Below, piece after piece: positions 37,196 to 47,568 of a stretch of DNA of 64,000 bases. Origin of the DNA: Epichloe hybrida (lineage: Eukaryota > Ascomycota > Sordariomycetes > Hypocreales > Clavicipitaceae); contig JAFEKR010000001.1 in the NCBI GenBank assembly GCA_019022495.1, positions 6,076,001 through 6,140,000 on the forward strand, given 5' to 3'. The position numbers were made by a program, and so were the translations under genes. Positions within the stretch are counted from its first letter, which is position 1, and every line of letters begins with the position of its first letter. The notes below the pieces were generated by a model, which saw only the letters and a list, made by a program, of their open reading frames with translations, had not been told where the DNA came from and ran no database searches.

Positions 37196-37980
37196 CTAGA
37201 TTGGTTTGATTTTAAAGTGAAGCGCGATTAGACTGAACACGAGTGCTTTGAGATCCTGTACCAGATAGTAGAACACTCTTAGCCCTTCAGGGTCAGCGGA
37301 CTCTGTAACGTCGACTAATGATCCGATCTTTGCAGTCTGTTTCCATTGATTAGTATAGCGGCGATACGGTAGTCAAAGCCATGTTACAGACCTCAAATGA
37401 AATATGATCGCCTCCAAGTCTGATTTCAAGCTCCTGCCGGCCATCTTTGTTCTTCTGTGGCCACTTAGAGTCATCTTCCCTGTGGTATTGTTCAGTCCTC
37501 GAGCTCGCAACAAGGTGGGTTCCAATCTTTCTTCAGCCTCCGCTTACTTGATAATTTCGCTGGCTTTGATAATACGTTTGATCTCTTCCACAATGGCCGA
37601 GCTCACACACACTGATGTGTTGTCAGAGAGTTTTCGAATGTATAGTGGAATACATATCGCGAAATGTTGACCGGCGCTTACTTTCTTTTCGAATCAGACT
37701 GTCGTTCCTGTAGTTCGAATTGTTTGCATATCTCGCAACCGCGCTTCGGCCATCCCCCACAACTCTGAAATCGAATTCTGATGTTGTGTGAGCTTGCAGG
37801 ACCTTTGGAGACATGGAGAACGCCATCTGCGGTGAGCTTACCGAGGAACTCATGGCCAAAACGACCCTTATGACCCGAACTGTTTGAAGTTATGTATTAG
37901 TTTAAGCAAAGCCTGCAGAGTGGCTAAGACCATGTGACTGACTAGTATCGGAGATAGAATGGTTCGTTTGCAGCAGACAT
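37196..37980 (-). CDS. mago: Mago nashi homologue, exon junction complex core subunit
   Basis: Encodes a 154-residue Mago nashi protein. Mago pairs with Y14/RBM8A and with eIF4A3 on spliced mRNA, upstream of exon junctions in the nucleus. Six exons were assembled by hand: 37980-37943, 37879-37842, 37777-37682, 37611-37548, 37479-37392 and 37336-37196, with introns of 63, 64, 70, 68 and 55 nt. All have GT...AG borders; the exons sum to 465 nt. The protein starts [15 protein letters not shown], contains the diagnostic [17 protein letters not shown], then [14 protein letters not shown], and ends HFKIKPI as the family does. The length is normal. It is divergent from the beta-COP gene, with 554 bp between start codons. 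Some exons are only 38 nt, so simple ORF scans miss most of it. Confidence 0.95.
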
Positions 37981-38534
37981 GTCGGCCTTGGCTCGTGAAG
38001 CTATGGGCAATGGTGACCAGCGAAATATTGTTTGTCGCTGTACTGATTAACCAGCAGCATATAAAACAACGATTGATGCTTAGCTAATCTATCTGTATCT
38101 TACGCCTAGCTTTCGAACGTGGGGCAGAAGTTGTTGCCCCCTCCCCCTCCACGTGACATCGGTCCTGTCCCTATCCACTTGCTATTAAGTGCCACCTGTT
38201 GCCAGTGATGCAGTTGTTCGGGGCCAACAATATCATCTCTGAAGCTGTCCAGGAGAGTTGGATCAGAAAACTCTCAGCATACATTGACAATTTCAGCCTT
38301 GACACTGACATCAGGAACCTTCAGCAGATGGACTTTTGCTTGGTAATTGGATTGCCATATTTCGAAGCTGTCCTTGCCAACAAATTGTTCCATCTGTACC
38401 CTAATCCCAGCTCTGCTCAACCATTCTAACATCCTCCTCGAAAGCGGCCAGCGCGATAGATACATCAAACCTTCTGGCTTCTCTTCACATCATCCAACAT
38501 TCGAAGTCTGCAACTATAAAGGACATTGCAAAAA
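37981..38534. promoter_or_regulatory. Shared divergent promoter region, mago / SEC26
   Basis: A 554-bp gap between the two start codons must hold both promoters and 5' UTRs. Short open frames in it (for example 38199-38429) have no family resemblance. No specific factor site is claimed. Confidence 0.5.
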
Positions 38535-41500
38535 ATGTCTGGGTTTCTCGAACATGCATACAGCCTGGTTCACCAGGACAATGCGGCTGATGTGCCGAGT
38601 GTTTCGGACCTGCGCATGCAGCTCGAGAAAGGAACTGACGAAACGAAAGTCGAAACAATGAAACGCATATTAACTATTATGCTCAATGGAGACTCAATGC
38701 CGACTTTGCTCATGCATATCATTCGATTCGTGATGCCTTCGAAGCACAAGCCACTTAAAAAACTGCTATATTTCTACTATGAGATCTGTCCGAAGCTTGA
38801 TGGAAGTGGAAAATTGAAGCAGGAAATGATCCTAGTTTGGTACGTTTGTTACAGCTACCGTAACATGCCAGGGAACTCAATTGCTAATGTCTACTATAGC
38901 AATGGCATTCGAAATGACCTTCAGCATCCCAATGAATATATCCGCGGAAACACACTGCGATTCCTTTGCAAGCTGCGAGAACCAGAACTCATCGAGCCTC
39001 TCTTGTCTTCGGCACGGTCCTGTCTCGAACATCGTCATGCATATGTTCGCAAGAATGCCGCTTTCGCCGTCTCATCTATATATACTCATTCACCGTCGCT
39101 CATCCCAGACGCACCGGAGCTTCTCTCCACCTTCATTGAAGGTGAAACGGATGTAACATGCAAAAGAAACGCATTCGCGGCGCTGGCCAGCATTGATCAT
39201 GACGCCGCTCTATTATATCTCAGTTCTGTGTTCGATGGCATACCAAACGCCGAAGAGCTTTTACAGCTCGTGGAGCTTGAATTCATTCGGAAGGATGCTG
39301 CTCAGAACATCCAGAACAAGGTATGACAGATTTTCTCGCATGTCAATGAACTAAAATGTTGATACAAAACTTAGGCTCGTTATCTAAGACTCATTTTCGA
39401 TCTGCTGGAAGCTGGCGCCTCTACTGTTGTTTACGAAGCCGCATCTTCACTAACCGCGCTGACGAATAACCCGGTAGCCGTCAAAGCTGCCGCAACGAAG
39501 TTCATCGAACTCAGTATTAAGGAAGCTGACAATAATGTCAAGCTTATTGTGTTAGATCGCGTTGATCAACTGCGCAAGCACAACGAAGGAGTCCTTGACG
39601 ATTTAGTCATGGAAGTACTGCGAGTTTTAACAAGCACAGACATTGACGTTCGCAGAAAAGCTCTCGGTATTGCTTTAGACATGGTGTCAAGCAAGAATGT
39701 GGAGGAAGTTGTCCTCCTGTTAAAGAAAGAATTATCAAAGACTGTTGATCAGGAGTATGAAAAGAACGCGGAATACCGATCTCTTCTCATACACTCAATT
39801 CACCAATGCGCCATTAAATTCTCTGAAGTAGCCGCTAGCGTAGTGGAACTCCTCATGGACTTTATCGCAGACTTCAACAATGCGTCAGCGGTAGATGTTA
39901 TCAATTTTGTGAAGGAAGTGGTAGAAAAATTCCCCAAGCTACGGAAAAGGATTGTCGAGCGCCTCGTCTCTACGCTTAGCGAAGTTCGTGCAGGCAAAGT
40001 CTACAGAGGCATCATGTGGATCATCGGCGAATACTCGCTAGAGGAGAAGGATATTCGTGATGCATGGAAGCGGATACGGGCAAGTCTAGGCGAGATTCCT
40101 ATTCTAGCTTCAGAACAGCGACTGCTGGAGGAACAAGATGATGATGGCAAAAACGAAGAGCAAGTGAACGGCAACACAAAGTCAGCAGCTCCCAGTGGAT
40201 CTCGAAAAGTCCTTGCTGATGGCACATACGCCACAGAAACGGCGTTGACCAGCCAATCGTCGGCAGCTGCCAAGCTTGAAGCCGTCAAGACCGCGCAAAA
40301 GCCTCCCTTGCGTCAGCTCATTCTGGACGGAGATTACTATCTCGCCACGGTTCTATCCTCCACTTTGGTGAAACTGGTTATGCGCCACTCTGAAATTTCC
40401 GCAGATCAAGCCCGTACCAATGCATTGAGGGCGGAGGCAATGCTCATCATGATTTCCATCCTTCGTGTTGGACAGTCTCATTTTGTCAAGGCGCCTATCG
40501 ATGAGGATTCTGTGGATCGCATAATGTCCTGCGTACGATCTCTGGCTGAGTTTGCATCAAAGAAGGAGCTCGAAATCGTTTGGCTGAATGACACCAGAAA
40601 GGCTTTCCGTGCCATGGTTCAGGTCGAAGAGAGAAAGCGCGAGGCAAAGGAGGCTCACGAAAGAGCAAAATCTGCCGTCCAGGTCGACGACGTAGTCCTG
40701 ATTCGCCAATTGTCCAAACGAAATAATACTGATGGCGTTGACGCTATGGAAATGGATCTGGAGCGAGCCACTGGCGGCGAAGCAACAACAGAAGATCTTT
40801 CCTCAAAGTTGAGCCGTGTTGTGCAACTTACAGGTTTCTCGGATCCCGTCTATGCCGAGGCATATGTCAAGGTGCACCAGTTTGACATAGTTCTCGATGT
40901 CCTCCTTGTCAACCAGACAACTGAGACGCTTCAGAATCTGTCGGTGGAATTTGCTACCTTAGGTGATTTGAAGGTTGTGGAGCGACCAACAACGCAGAAT
41001 CTTGGGCCTCATGACTTCCACAATGTTCAATGCACAATTAAGGTGTCATCCACTGACACGGGTGTCATTTTTGGAAATGTGGTATACGATGGAGCTCACT
41101 CAACCGACACAAATGTGGTAATTCTAAACGACTTGCATGTAGACATCATGGACTATATTCAACCCGCAACCTGTACCGAGACTCAATTTCGCACGATGTG
41201 GACTGAATTTGAATGGGAGAACAAAGTCAACATCAATTCAAAAGCGAAGTCATTACGGGAGTTTCTGAATCAGCTGATGGCCTGCACGAATATGAGCTGT
41301 CTGACACCAGAGGCTAGCTTGAAGGGGGACTGTCAGTTTTTGAGCGCAAATCTTTACGCCCGAAGTGTTTTTGGTAAGTTCGGAGCTTGATTCGCGATAT
41401 TACAGTCGACGGCCAATGTTCAGAGGGAAATACTAACTGAGGCGTAGGTGAGGATGCATTGGCTAATCTCAGTATCGAGAAAGAAGGGGAAGATGGCCCT

Positions 41501-41596
41501 ATCACTGGATTTGTTCGAATTCGTAGCAGGTCCCAAGGTCTTGCCTTGAGTTTGGGGTCGCTGAAAGGACTTAACAAGATTGGATCTTCAGCATAA
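38535..41596 (+). CDS. SEC26: Coatomer subunit beta (beta-COP)
   Basis: Beta subunit of the COPI vesicle coat, acting in Golgi-to-ER and intra-Golgi transport. Exons 38535-38839, 38900-39320, 39375-41373 and 41448-41596 give 2,874 nt and 957 residues, normal for the family. The N-terminal half is the HEAT/adaptin-like solenoid (for example [32 protein letters not shown]). A linker rich in charged residues lies near 540-580, followed by the coatomer beta C-terminal and appendage domains, ending in [20 protein letters not shown]. The start is [19 protein letters not shown]; an in-frame TTG nine bases upstream is not used as a start. Intron 1 is 60 nt and lacks a stop, so naive translation reads through it; splicing restores EMILVCNGIRND. 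The gene is convergent with the UBTD-like gene downstream. Confidence 0.97.
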
Positions 41597-42151
41597 ACTT
41601 CTTTAATGGAACTATGTGGCCATTTATGCTCAATGAATAAATGGACAAGGATATGCGTGGTGATTCCGAAAATAGCGAGCCTCGGACGGGACTGGAGTCA
41701 CGTCAACAAAGGATGGACATCAAGTGGCCACTTCGACCGCGCAAAAAAAACATCATGGGATGAAAGTGGAGGGGTCAGTACGCTTCTCTGACGGGGGCGC
41801 CTGCGTGCGGAGGGGGACTTGTTAAGGGTGTTTGGGTTGCAGATGAACGGCCCATATAGTAGTAGTTGTGACAACCAAACACAAGGAGCATCCTCATCGT
41901 CTAGCATTTAGATGGTGATGTGAGATCTCAGCATATTCGAAGATATTGCGAATGAACTTAGAACAAGTGCGTAATGCTTGTAGCGTGGAGGGTTATACAA
42001 CAAATACCCACCCTGCCCACGACAGTCAGCTAGCTGCTTATCGAGCCTATGTGAGTAACTCCAAACTTGCGTGAGTGCCACTTGCGTGAACGAACAAGAA
42101 CAGTCTACAGATTTATGGCAAGGGATTATGGTGCAACATACACGCAAGCCG
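41597..42151. other. Convergent 3' intergenic region
   Basis: 555 bp between the stop codons of the beta-COP and UBTD-like genes. No gene is supported; it should contain both 3' UTRs. Confidence 0.5.
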
Positions 42152-43286
42152 TCACCTGTTGAATACAAGAGCATTGACAACATGCCCAATTTGCCAACCT
42201 TGAGCTCCAAGAGACTGGTTCTCTGCCAACATCTTGCCCATGTAAGCAAGTCTGATCTTTTTTTCAGGTGATAACTGGGTGAAGTTAGGTTTTCCTATAG
42301 CTCTTGAAATACGGTTTGTGGCATGGCTTGGGAAATGATGGAGAGTGTTGTGAATAGACGAGGCGGTCATGTTGTAGCAAGTAATACTTACCAACGTTTC
42401 CTTGGCCAATTTTCTGGTAACACTGCCCACACTATCTGACTTACTCACGGTCACATCGAAATCGCGACCTGTTTCACTGAGTCGTGCACGTAAAGTGATT
42501 TCATCACGGGCTTTTAGGGCACCCTTGCCTTTCTCATACTGCCATCTCTGGGTATCAGTTATGATTGAGGCATTTTCTGCGTCCTCCCGTCGTCTCTCGT
42601 CGTCTCCGTCTGCTGATGTCTCTGCAATACCATGCCTCTCGTTAGACACTACCAAGTTCGTGGGATCGGAAATCACCCATTGCGGGAGCTGGTAGTAGTT
42701 TCCGAAAGAGTCATATACACCATCTGCAAGATCCCCCGTTGGCAGCGATATTTCTGCAGCAGAGAGGATAGACTGAGCTGTCGCCAACCCGTTAGAATCC
42801 TCATCGTCGGCTTCTGGAGAACGACTCTCCTGCAAGACATCCACAACAGTGCGAATTGTCTGCCAAATTTCCGGCCTCCCAGTAACTCGAGTATCAAAGA
42901 ACTCTATTCGCTCACTGCGCAGTTTCTCGCTTGTCCATCGCCGGTCCGTCGAGGCCCATTTGTGTTGTCGAAGAGGCTTGTTGATATGCTCGTGCAGAGC
43001 GCGTTGATCCCGGTGCCTCCTTCGAGGTGAGCTATTAGTTCCAGATTGAACACTATCGGGCAAGGAGAGAGGAGGGGGATTTATATGACGAGCAGACGCG
43101 TTTGATGCCACCCCTGGATAGGGAGAGTTGGGCCCAGAAGACCTCGAAAAACAACAGCCCTGAATCTGATTAGTTTGTTCATTTCTTCGAGACTCAAGTA
43201 TGAATTACGAACACAGCTTCTCTCCCATGGACCCCGAGGCTATCTTAATGGGGTCTATGAAGGCCGACGTGGTGGTTACTTACCAT
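42152..43286 (-). CDS. UBTD1/2-type ubiquitin domain-containing protein, acylated N-terminus
   Basis: Exons 43286-43284 (only the ATG), 43159-42392 and 42274-42152 give 894 nt, 297 residues. The protein starts MGCCFSRSSG: glycine 2 followed by two cysteines is a classic N-myristoylation plus palmitoylation signal, predicting membrane attachment. Residues about 40-150 match the UBTD N-terminal domain (LRQHKWASTDRRWTSEKLRSE, FFDTRVTGRPEIW, YDSFGNYYQLP). The C-terminal part is ubiquitin-like (LRARLSETGRDFDVTVSKSD, IRLAYMGKML, GHVVNALVF). Animal UBTD proteins bind E2 enzymes; the fungal role is inferred only. Intron 1 is 124 nt. The second intron (117 nt) is a multiple of three without stops, so retention would insert 39 residues inside the ubiquitin-like fold. 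It is divergent from the DIM-5-like gene. Confidence 0.88.
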
Positions 43287-44343
43287 TATCAGACCGATCG
43301 AGTTAGCTCCGACGAGTAGAGGGATATACCGATATTATGAATGAATGCCACGGATCTGAGCGTTGGATCATGAGCTGAAGAGGCCAGGAATATTTAACTA
43401 CCACGCGTCTCATACACGTGTTGTGACTACTTCGCCCTACTGATTATGAGACCAGTCACGGAATTTAGTCTGTGGTGCAGCTGACTTGACGGTGCCGATG
43501 TAGGGGCTCTGACTCCCATCGACAAGCCCCTAATGCAGTGATCTGAGGGACCTAGTGACTTTAGGATCTATCCTGTGGTCTTCGAGGCAGAGATGTTACC
43601 AAGAACGATTGTGGGGTGAGGTGAGAGAAAGAGGCAACTTTGAACGGGATGTTAGCACAGCAAAGTGTTGCCGGCTGAAAACGATGCGATACAAGGTCAG
43701 GTTCTCAGTCCCTACATTAATTGGCCGTCACAGAAAATTCAAGTCGAATACTCGGTGTCTTAATGTGATCTGACTGATCAAGGAAGTCCGGTGATTGCGT
43801 CTGCTTCCAATAGCGGGTTTGCTGCTCGGTGCTCTGTGGATGTTGAGTTGTGTGGGGTCACCCTTTCTTGATATGCAGCCTTTTGACCCAACCCAGATCT
43901 GCCGACTGGGATAGTGCGCAATTAGGCAAAAGAAGCTTGACAATACTTAGCACAAGGAAACGGTGAAGACAGGAAGCGATATAGAACAGAAGTAGCCCGT
44001 TTGGAGACATAAATAAAAGATCTGGGGATTCAAAAGCACCTCTCACTCGAAACACTCCATCGAAACGAGTTAATAGTGGTGGGGGGACGAGGCAGGTTAT
44101 AGTTGGTGGCCTAACCAATGAGGCTGCAGGTGCAGGAGGGGAAACCGCCTTCGAACACTCTCAAGCCTGCTTCCCTGCACGTTCGAGTTTGTTTGAGTAC
44201 AGCGATAGAACATGCGGCTAGCCGCAAACTTCTTTTGCGCTTGAAGTCTCCCATAGCAACCCCTCCCCCCGACTTGCATGAGTCGAGGTTCTACATTCAC
44301 GTGCCAAAGGTGAAAGCAAGGAGGGCTATGTTTGTGTGTAGCC
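43287..44343. other. Divergent intergenic region, UBTD-like / DIM-5-like
   Basis: 1,057 bp with only short unsupported open frames. It should contain the promoters and 5' UTRs of both flanking genes. Confidence 0.5.
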
Positions 44344-45547
44344 ATGGAGGAAGCGACGAAGAGGCACTTCTTTTGCCATGGCCAAGATGTATGTTCCTCC
44401 TAACATTGCACTGCTTTGTTTGCCATTTCTCCCCCCCCCTCCCTTGCATTTTGGACGTCGTTAGTCTTCAGAATCCAGGTACTGCAAAGCCTTTACACGA
44501 GCTAAACAAAGACGAAGGGAAATGACGTTGAGAAGGATAAGTGTCACTGGTGTCAACTTCGAAGCTTTCCGACGCACCAATCGGCTCCTATCACTATCAT
44601 CAATGATAAGGATACTCAAGTCCTGCCGCAAAATTTTCGATTCATTGATAATGTTGTCCTTGGAAATAATGTCCAGGCTGCAGACTCAAGTTTCCGCAGT
44701 GGTTGCACCTGTGATGATACAGAAGATTGCCAGTATGCAGGCTGTCTATGCTTGGCAGACATTGACGAGATTGAATCTAGCGACGAAGATCGCATATTCG
44801 GTACCACGGCTACGGAGCATATCACACCCCAGAAAATCTATGCATACCATGCTCGCGGAAGCAAAGCTGGTCTTTTGCGGTCCAAGCTCCATGCGTCCAA
44901 AGTACCGATATACGAATGTCATCAAGGTTGCTGCTGTGCAGCCAATTGCCCAAACAGGGTAGTTGAACGCGGCCGTACTGTGCCGCTTCAGATCTTTCGA
45001 ACAGAGGACCGCGGTTGGGGTAACACTGCACACTCATAAGATAAAGCAAGGCGACAAGAGCTAATTATACCCAACAGGTGTGAGGTCAACAGAATCCATT
45101 AAGAAGGGACAATTTGTTGACCGCTATCTCGGAGAAATTATTACTTCTATCGAAGCTGACAGACGACGAGCAGCGTCTGCTGTTTCCCAAAAAAAAGACG
45201 TATATTTGTTCGCCTTGGATAAGTTTACAGACCCTCACTCACTAGATTCAAGACTTAAAGGACCTCCTCTTGAGGTGGATGGAGAGTTCATGTCTGGGCC
45301 AACACGCTTTATCAACCATTCGTGTGACCCCAACCTAAGGATTTTTGCTCGCGTTGGGGACCATGCCGATAAGCACATACATGATCTTGCACTTTTTGCT
45401 GTCAAGGATATCGCGAAGGGAGAGGAACTGACCTTTGACTATGTTGATGGAACCACAGATGTTGGTACAGAGGAAGGAGACATTGGAATTGAGGATATGA
45501 CCAAATGCCTTTGTGGCAGTATGAAATGCCGAAAATTTCTATGGTGA
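44344..45547 (+). CDS. dim-5: Histone H3 lysine-9 methyltransferase, DIM-5/Clr4/KMT1 family
   Basis: Nuclear SET-domain enzyme placing H3K9 methylation; in Neurospora its mark directs DNA methylation of RIP-mutated repeats. Exons 44344-44388, 44518-45019 and 45078-45547 sum to 1,017 nt, 338 residues (Neurospora DIM-5 is about 330). Exon 1 encodes MEEATKRHFFCHGQD, resembling the DIM-5 N-terminus. The acceptor at 44517 was chosen because it keeps frame and gives family-like spacing to KCHWCQLR. The pre-SET zinc cluster (GCTCDDTEDCQYAGCLC, then CHQGCCCAANCPNRVVERG) is followed by the SET core with RFINHSCDPN (NHSC near residues 262-265) and ELTFDYVDG. The post-SET motif CLCGSMKCRKFLW ends the protein. 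All key cysteines and the catalytic region look intact, so it should be active. It lies about 8.3 kb from the RIP-mutated block. Confidence 0.95.
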
Positions 45548-47568
45548 GGGATTTTTTTTTTTGCACGATACCAGGCGGGAGGGCCGAGGAACAATCGAAG
45601 CAGTCCCTCGCAGTGACATGAAAGCGGTCTGATTAGGAATCAAGGAAAGATCCTCATAATGATTACCGGCTGGAGCAAGAACGTCGATCTTGATGCGGGC
45701 CGAGCCGGGTACAGTCGCTTTTCGTGAATCGTATTCATCTTCAGCGGCCACTTCGATGATTGCTGCCGTTCGGGTTATGACACGAATCAAATACCTAGGT
45801 AGTACTTCAGTAGGCTTGGGCCATTATATAGTGCGGCTACCTAAGGCTCGCATATTACTGTTCAACATATATTTCGCAACGCTGTCCAGCACTGAGCTTC
45901 CACGGTCCAAAAACATCTGAAGCTGTTCCATTATTGTCGCTTTCCTTGACCACAGGTCTAGTCGCCCACTTTTGTCATACGTTGATAGCGTACGTCAACG
46001 ACGTATTGTGAACATCTTTATTGCTGAGAGAGATTTTGCGGAGGTTCAGCATCGAAACAATGCTCTCTTAGATGCATATGGGGATCCTTCTAGTCTCGAA
46101 GATTTAGAAAAGGCCATACAGTTATACGAGAAGAAGGCTGTCCAACAACGACGTGAATAAACCCTGACAGACCTCGGATAATTCAAATGCCACATGCGAA
46201 ACTGTGCGGAAGTAGCTGTTAACTGTTTCTCAATCTCCAAATCTTCACTTATAGTTCACTCAGACGAAGAGCTTCCACTTGAGCGTGGTCGAGTGAGCGA
46301 GACATAGCATACGACAAGAGTCTTGAATCGGGACGGTGAAAAATGATGTTCTATCATGCTGTCATGAAAAGTTTCTGGTGGTGCACGGTAATATCTGCAC
46401 AGCCAACCAGCTCTACCTACATGAATCGTGGAACTGGCGTCGCTTGTGAGAATAGTATCCGCCAATAATCAATCTATCTATATTCACTACGTTCACCTCG
46501 TTCAAAAATCAGGCTTCCATGGTCTTGTGGGTTGTAAGGAAGCGATTCTAGGTTGACCTCACTCTACGTCAATCCGCGATAAGACAGCGCCGCAAAAAGA
46601 AGAGGACAACATTTGCTAGCATGACCCAATCCTGATTTTCTTTTTCAATTTCCTCATGGTCTCGCTTCCATTCAGTGTTCCAACTGTATGAAAGATGTGA
46701 CAACACTCAACCAAGAAAGGATTGAACCATACGAAACGCCAAATGAGTCTCAGAACTCCAACCCAATATAGGTGCTTGAGAAGAAAGGATGTTTTGTAGA
46801 TGGCTTTGCTGTGGGATAATTGTAGTTGTACGCTGTGAGAAAGAGTTAAAAGTTCGCAAGTCCTTAGATTGAAGCTAGGCCACCGCTATGTGGGCAAAGA
46901 AGCAAGTTGATAGTGTAAGGCGTAAATATTTGGCTTCCGAGTGATTGTAAGCACAAATTCCACTGGTGAAGATGATTGTGTATCGTCAATGTCGAAGGGA
47001 TGCGATACCATTCACAGACACAAATAAGCAACGACGGCCGGATGATCAATAGTAAATAAGTTGCGAGCCACAAGTCCCCATTGTTCTTTTTCAGATTCTG
47101 TCTAAGGATTACCTTTTTTGCAGGTACAGAAATTCCCAATCCTGCATACTGTTATCCGAAACTCAAGTTTTGCAGCTTGATCTCACTGTCAGTACAGTAT
47201 TGGGGTAAGCTTGGCGCAAATCGCCTCAGCACAACGGCCAATGACAACGCTCGATCTTGACAGCACAATATCGCGTAGGACACCATTTTTAACATCCTAG
47301 CGTCTGGCAAGTTGTCTATATCGCACAACATGGTGTTCCAGGATAAGGGTCCGCCCAGCACGGAAGTGGCCTAGTCTGAATGCTTTCGGACCTTGCCGCA
47401 ATTACTCGCAAACTGTGGTAGGTTTGGAGTTAGAAATATGCAGCAATAAGGCGGTTGTTTCAACTCGTGTGAATGTCTGTTATTCGAGCAGCGAGATAAA
47501 TGTTCAGCATATGCGATGATAGATCAACGTGCATCAGCCACAGCAACCGAACGAGTTTCGTGAGAGAA
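45548..47568. other. Intergenic region, mostly without supported genes
   Basis: About 2 kb between two convergent genes. Apart from the possible small coding segment at 45955-46160, I see no convincing gene. Other open frames have no family resemblance and no consistent splicing. Confidence 0.4.
45955..46160 (+). CDS. Possible small hypothetical coding exon
   Basis: An open frame from about 45955 to a TAA stop at 46158-46160 gives a hydrophilic, charge-balanced peptide (QRRIVNIFIAERDFAEVQ, LEDLEKAIQLYEKK) that looks helical and protein-like. No ATG opens it. A splice acceptor-like cttgaccacag near 45945-45955 could join it to an upstream exon, but I could not find a donor exon with matching phase. 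I do not recognise the family. It may be the last exon of a small gene or chance. Confidence 0.3.

Noticed and set aside
36199..37231. Several short open frames between the RIP block and mago nashi
   Set aside because: No start context, domain or splice-consistent model; some overlap the 3' end of mago nashi on the other strand.
38199..38429. 76-residue plus-strand open frame upstream of beta-COP
   Set aside because: It lies in the likely 5' UTR/promoter, shows no family resemblance, and is not in frame with a plausible splice to the gene.
42402..43030. Plus-strand open frames opposite the UBTD-like gene
   Set aside because: Antisense shadows of a clearly recognisable minus-strand gene.
44389..44470. 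Alternative first intron of the DIM-5-like gene ending at the cttcag acceptor
   Set aside because: It leads into a frame that stops at 44523-44525 and cannot be joined to the pre-SET frame by a usable second intron. The acceptor at 44517 keeps frame and gives family-like spacing.
45539..45790. Minus-strand 83-residue open frame after the DIM-5-like gene
   Set aside because: Composition looks plausible, but no ATG opens it and the nearest upstream exon candidate (about 45848-45930) joins only in the wrong phase.
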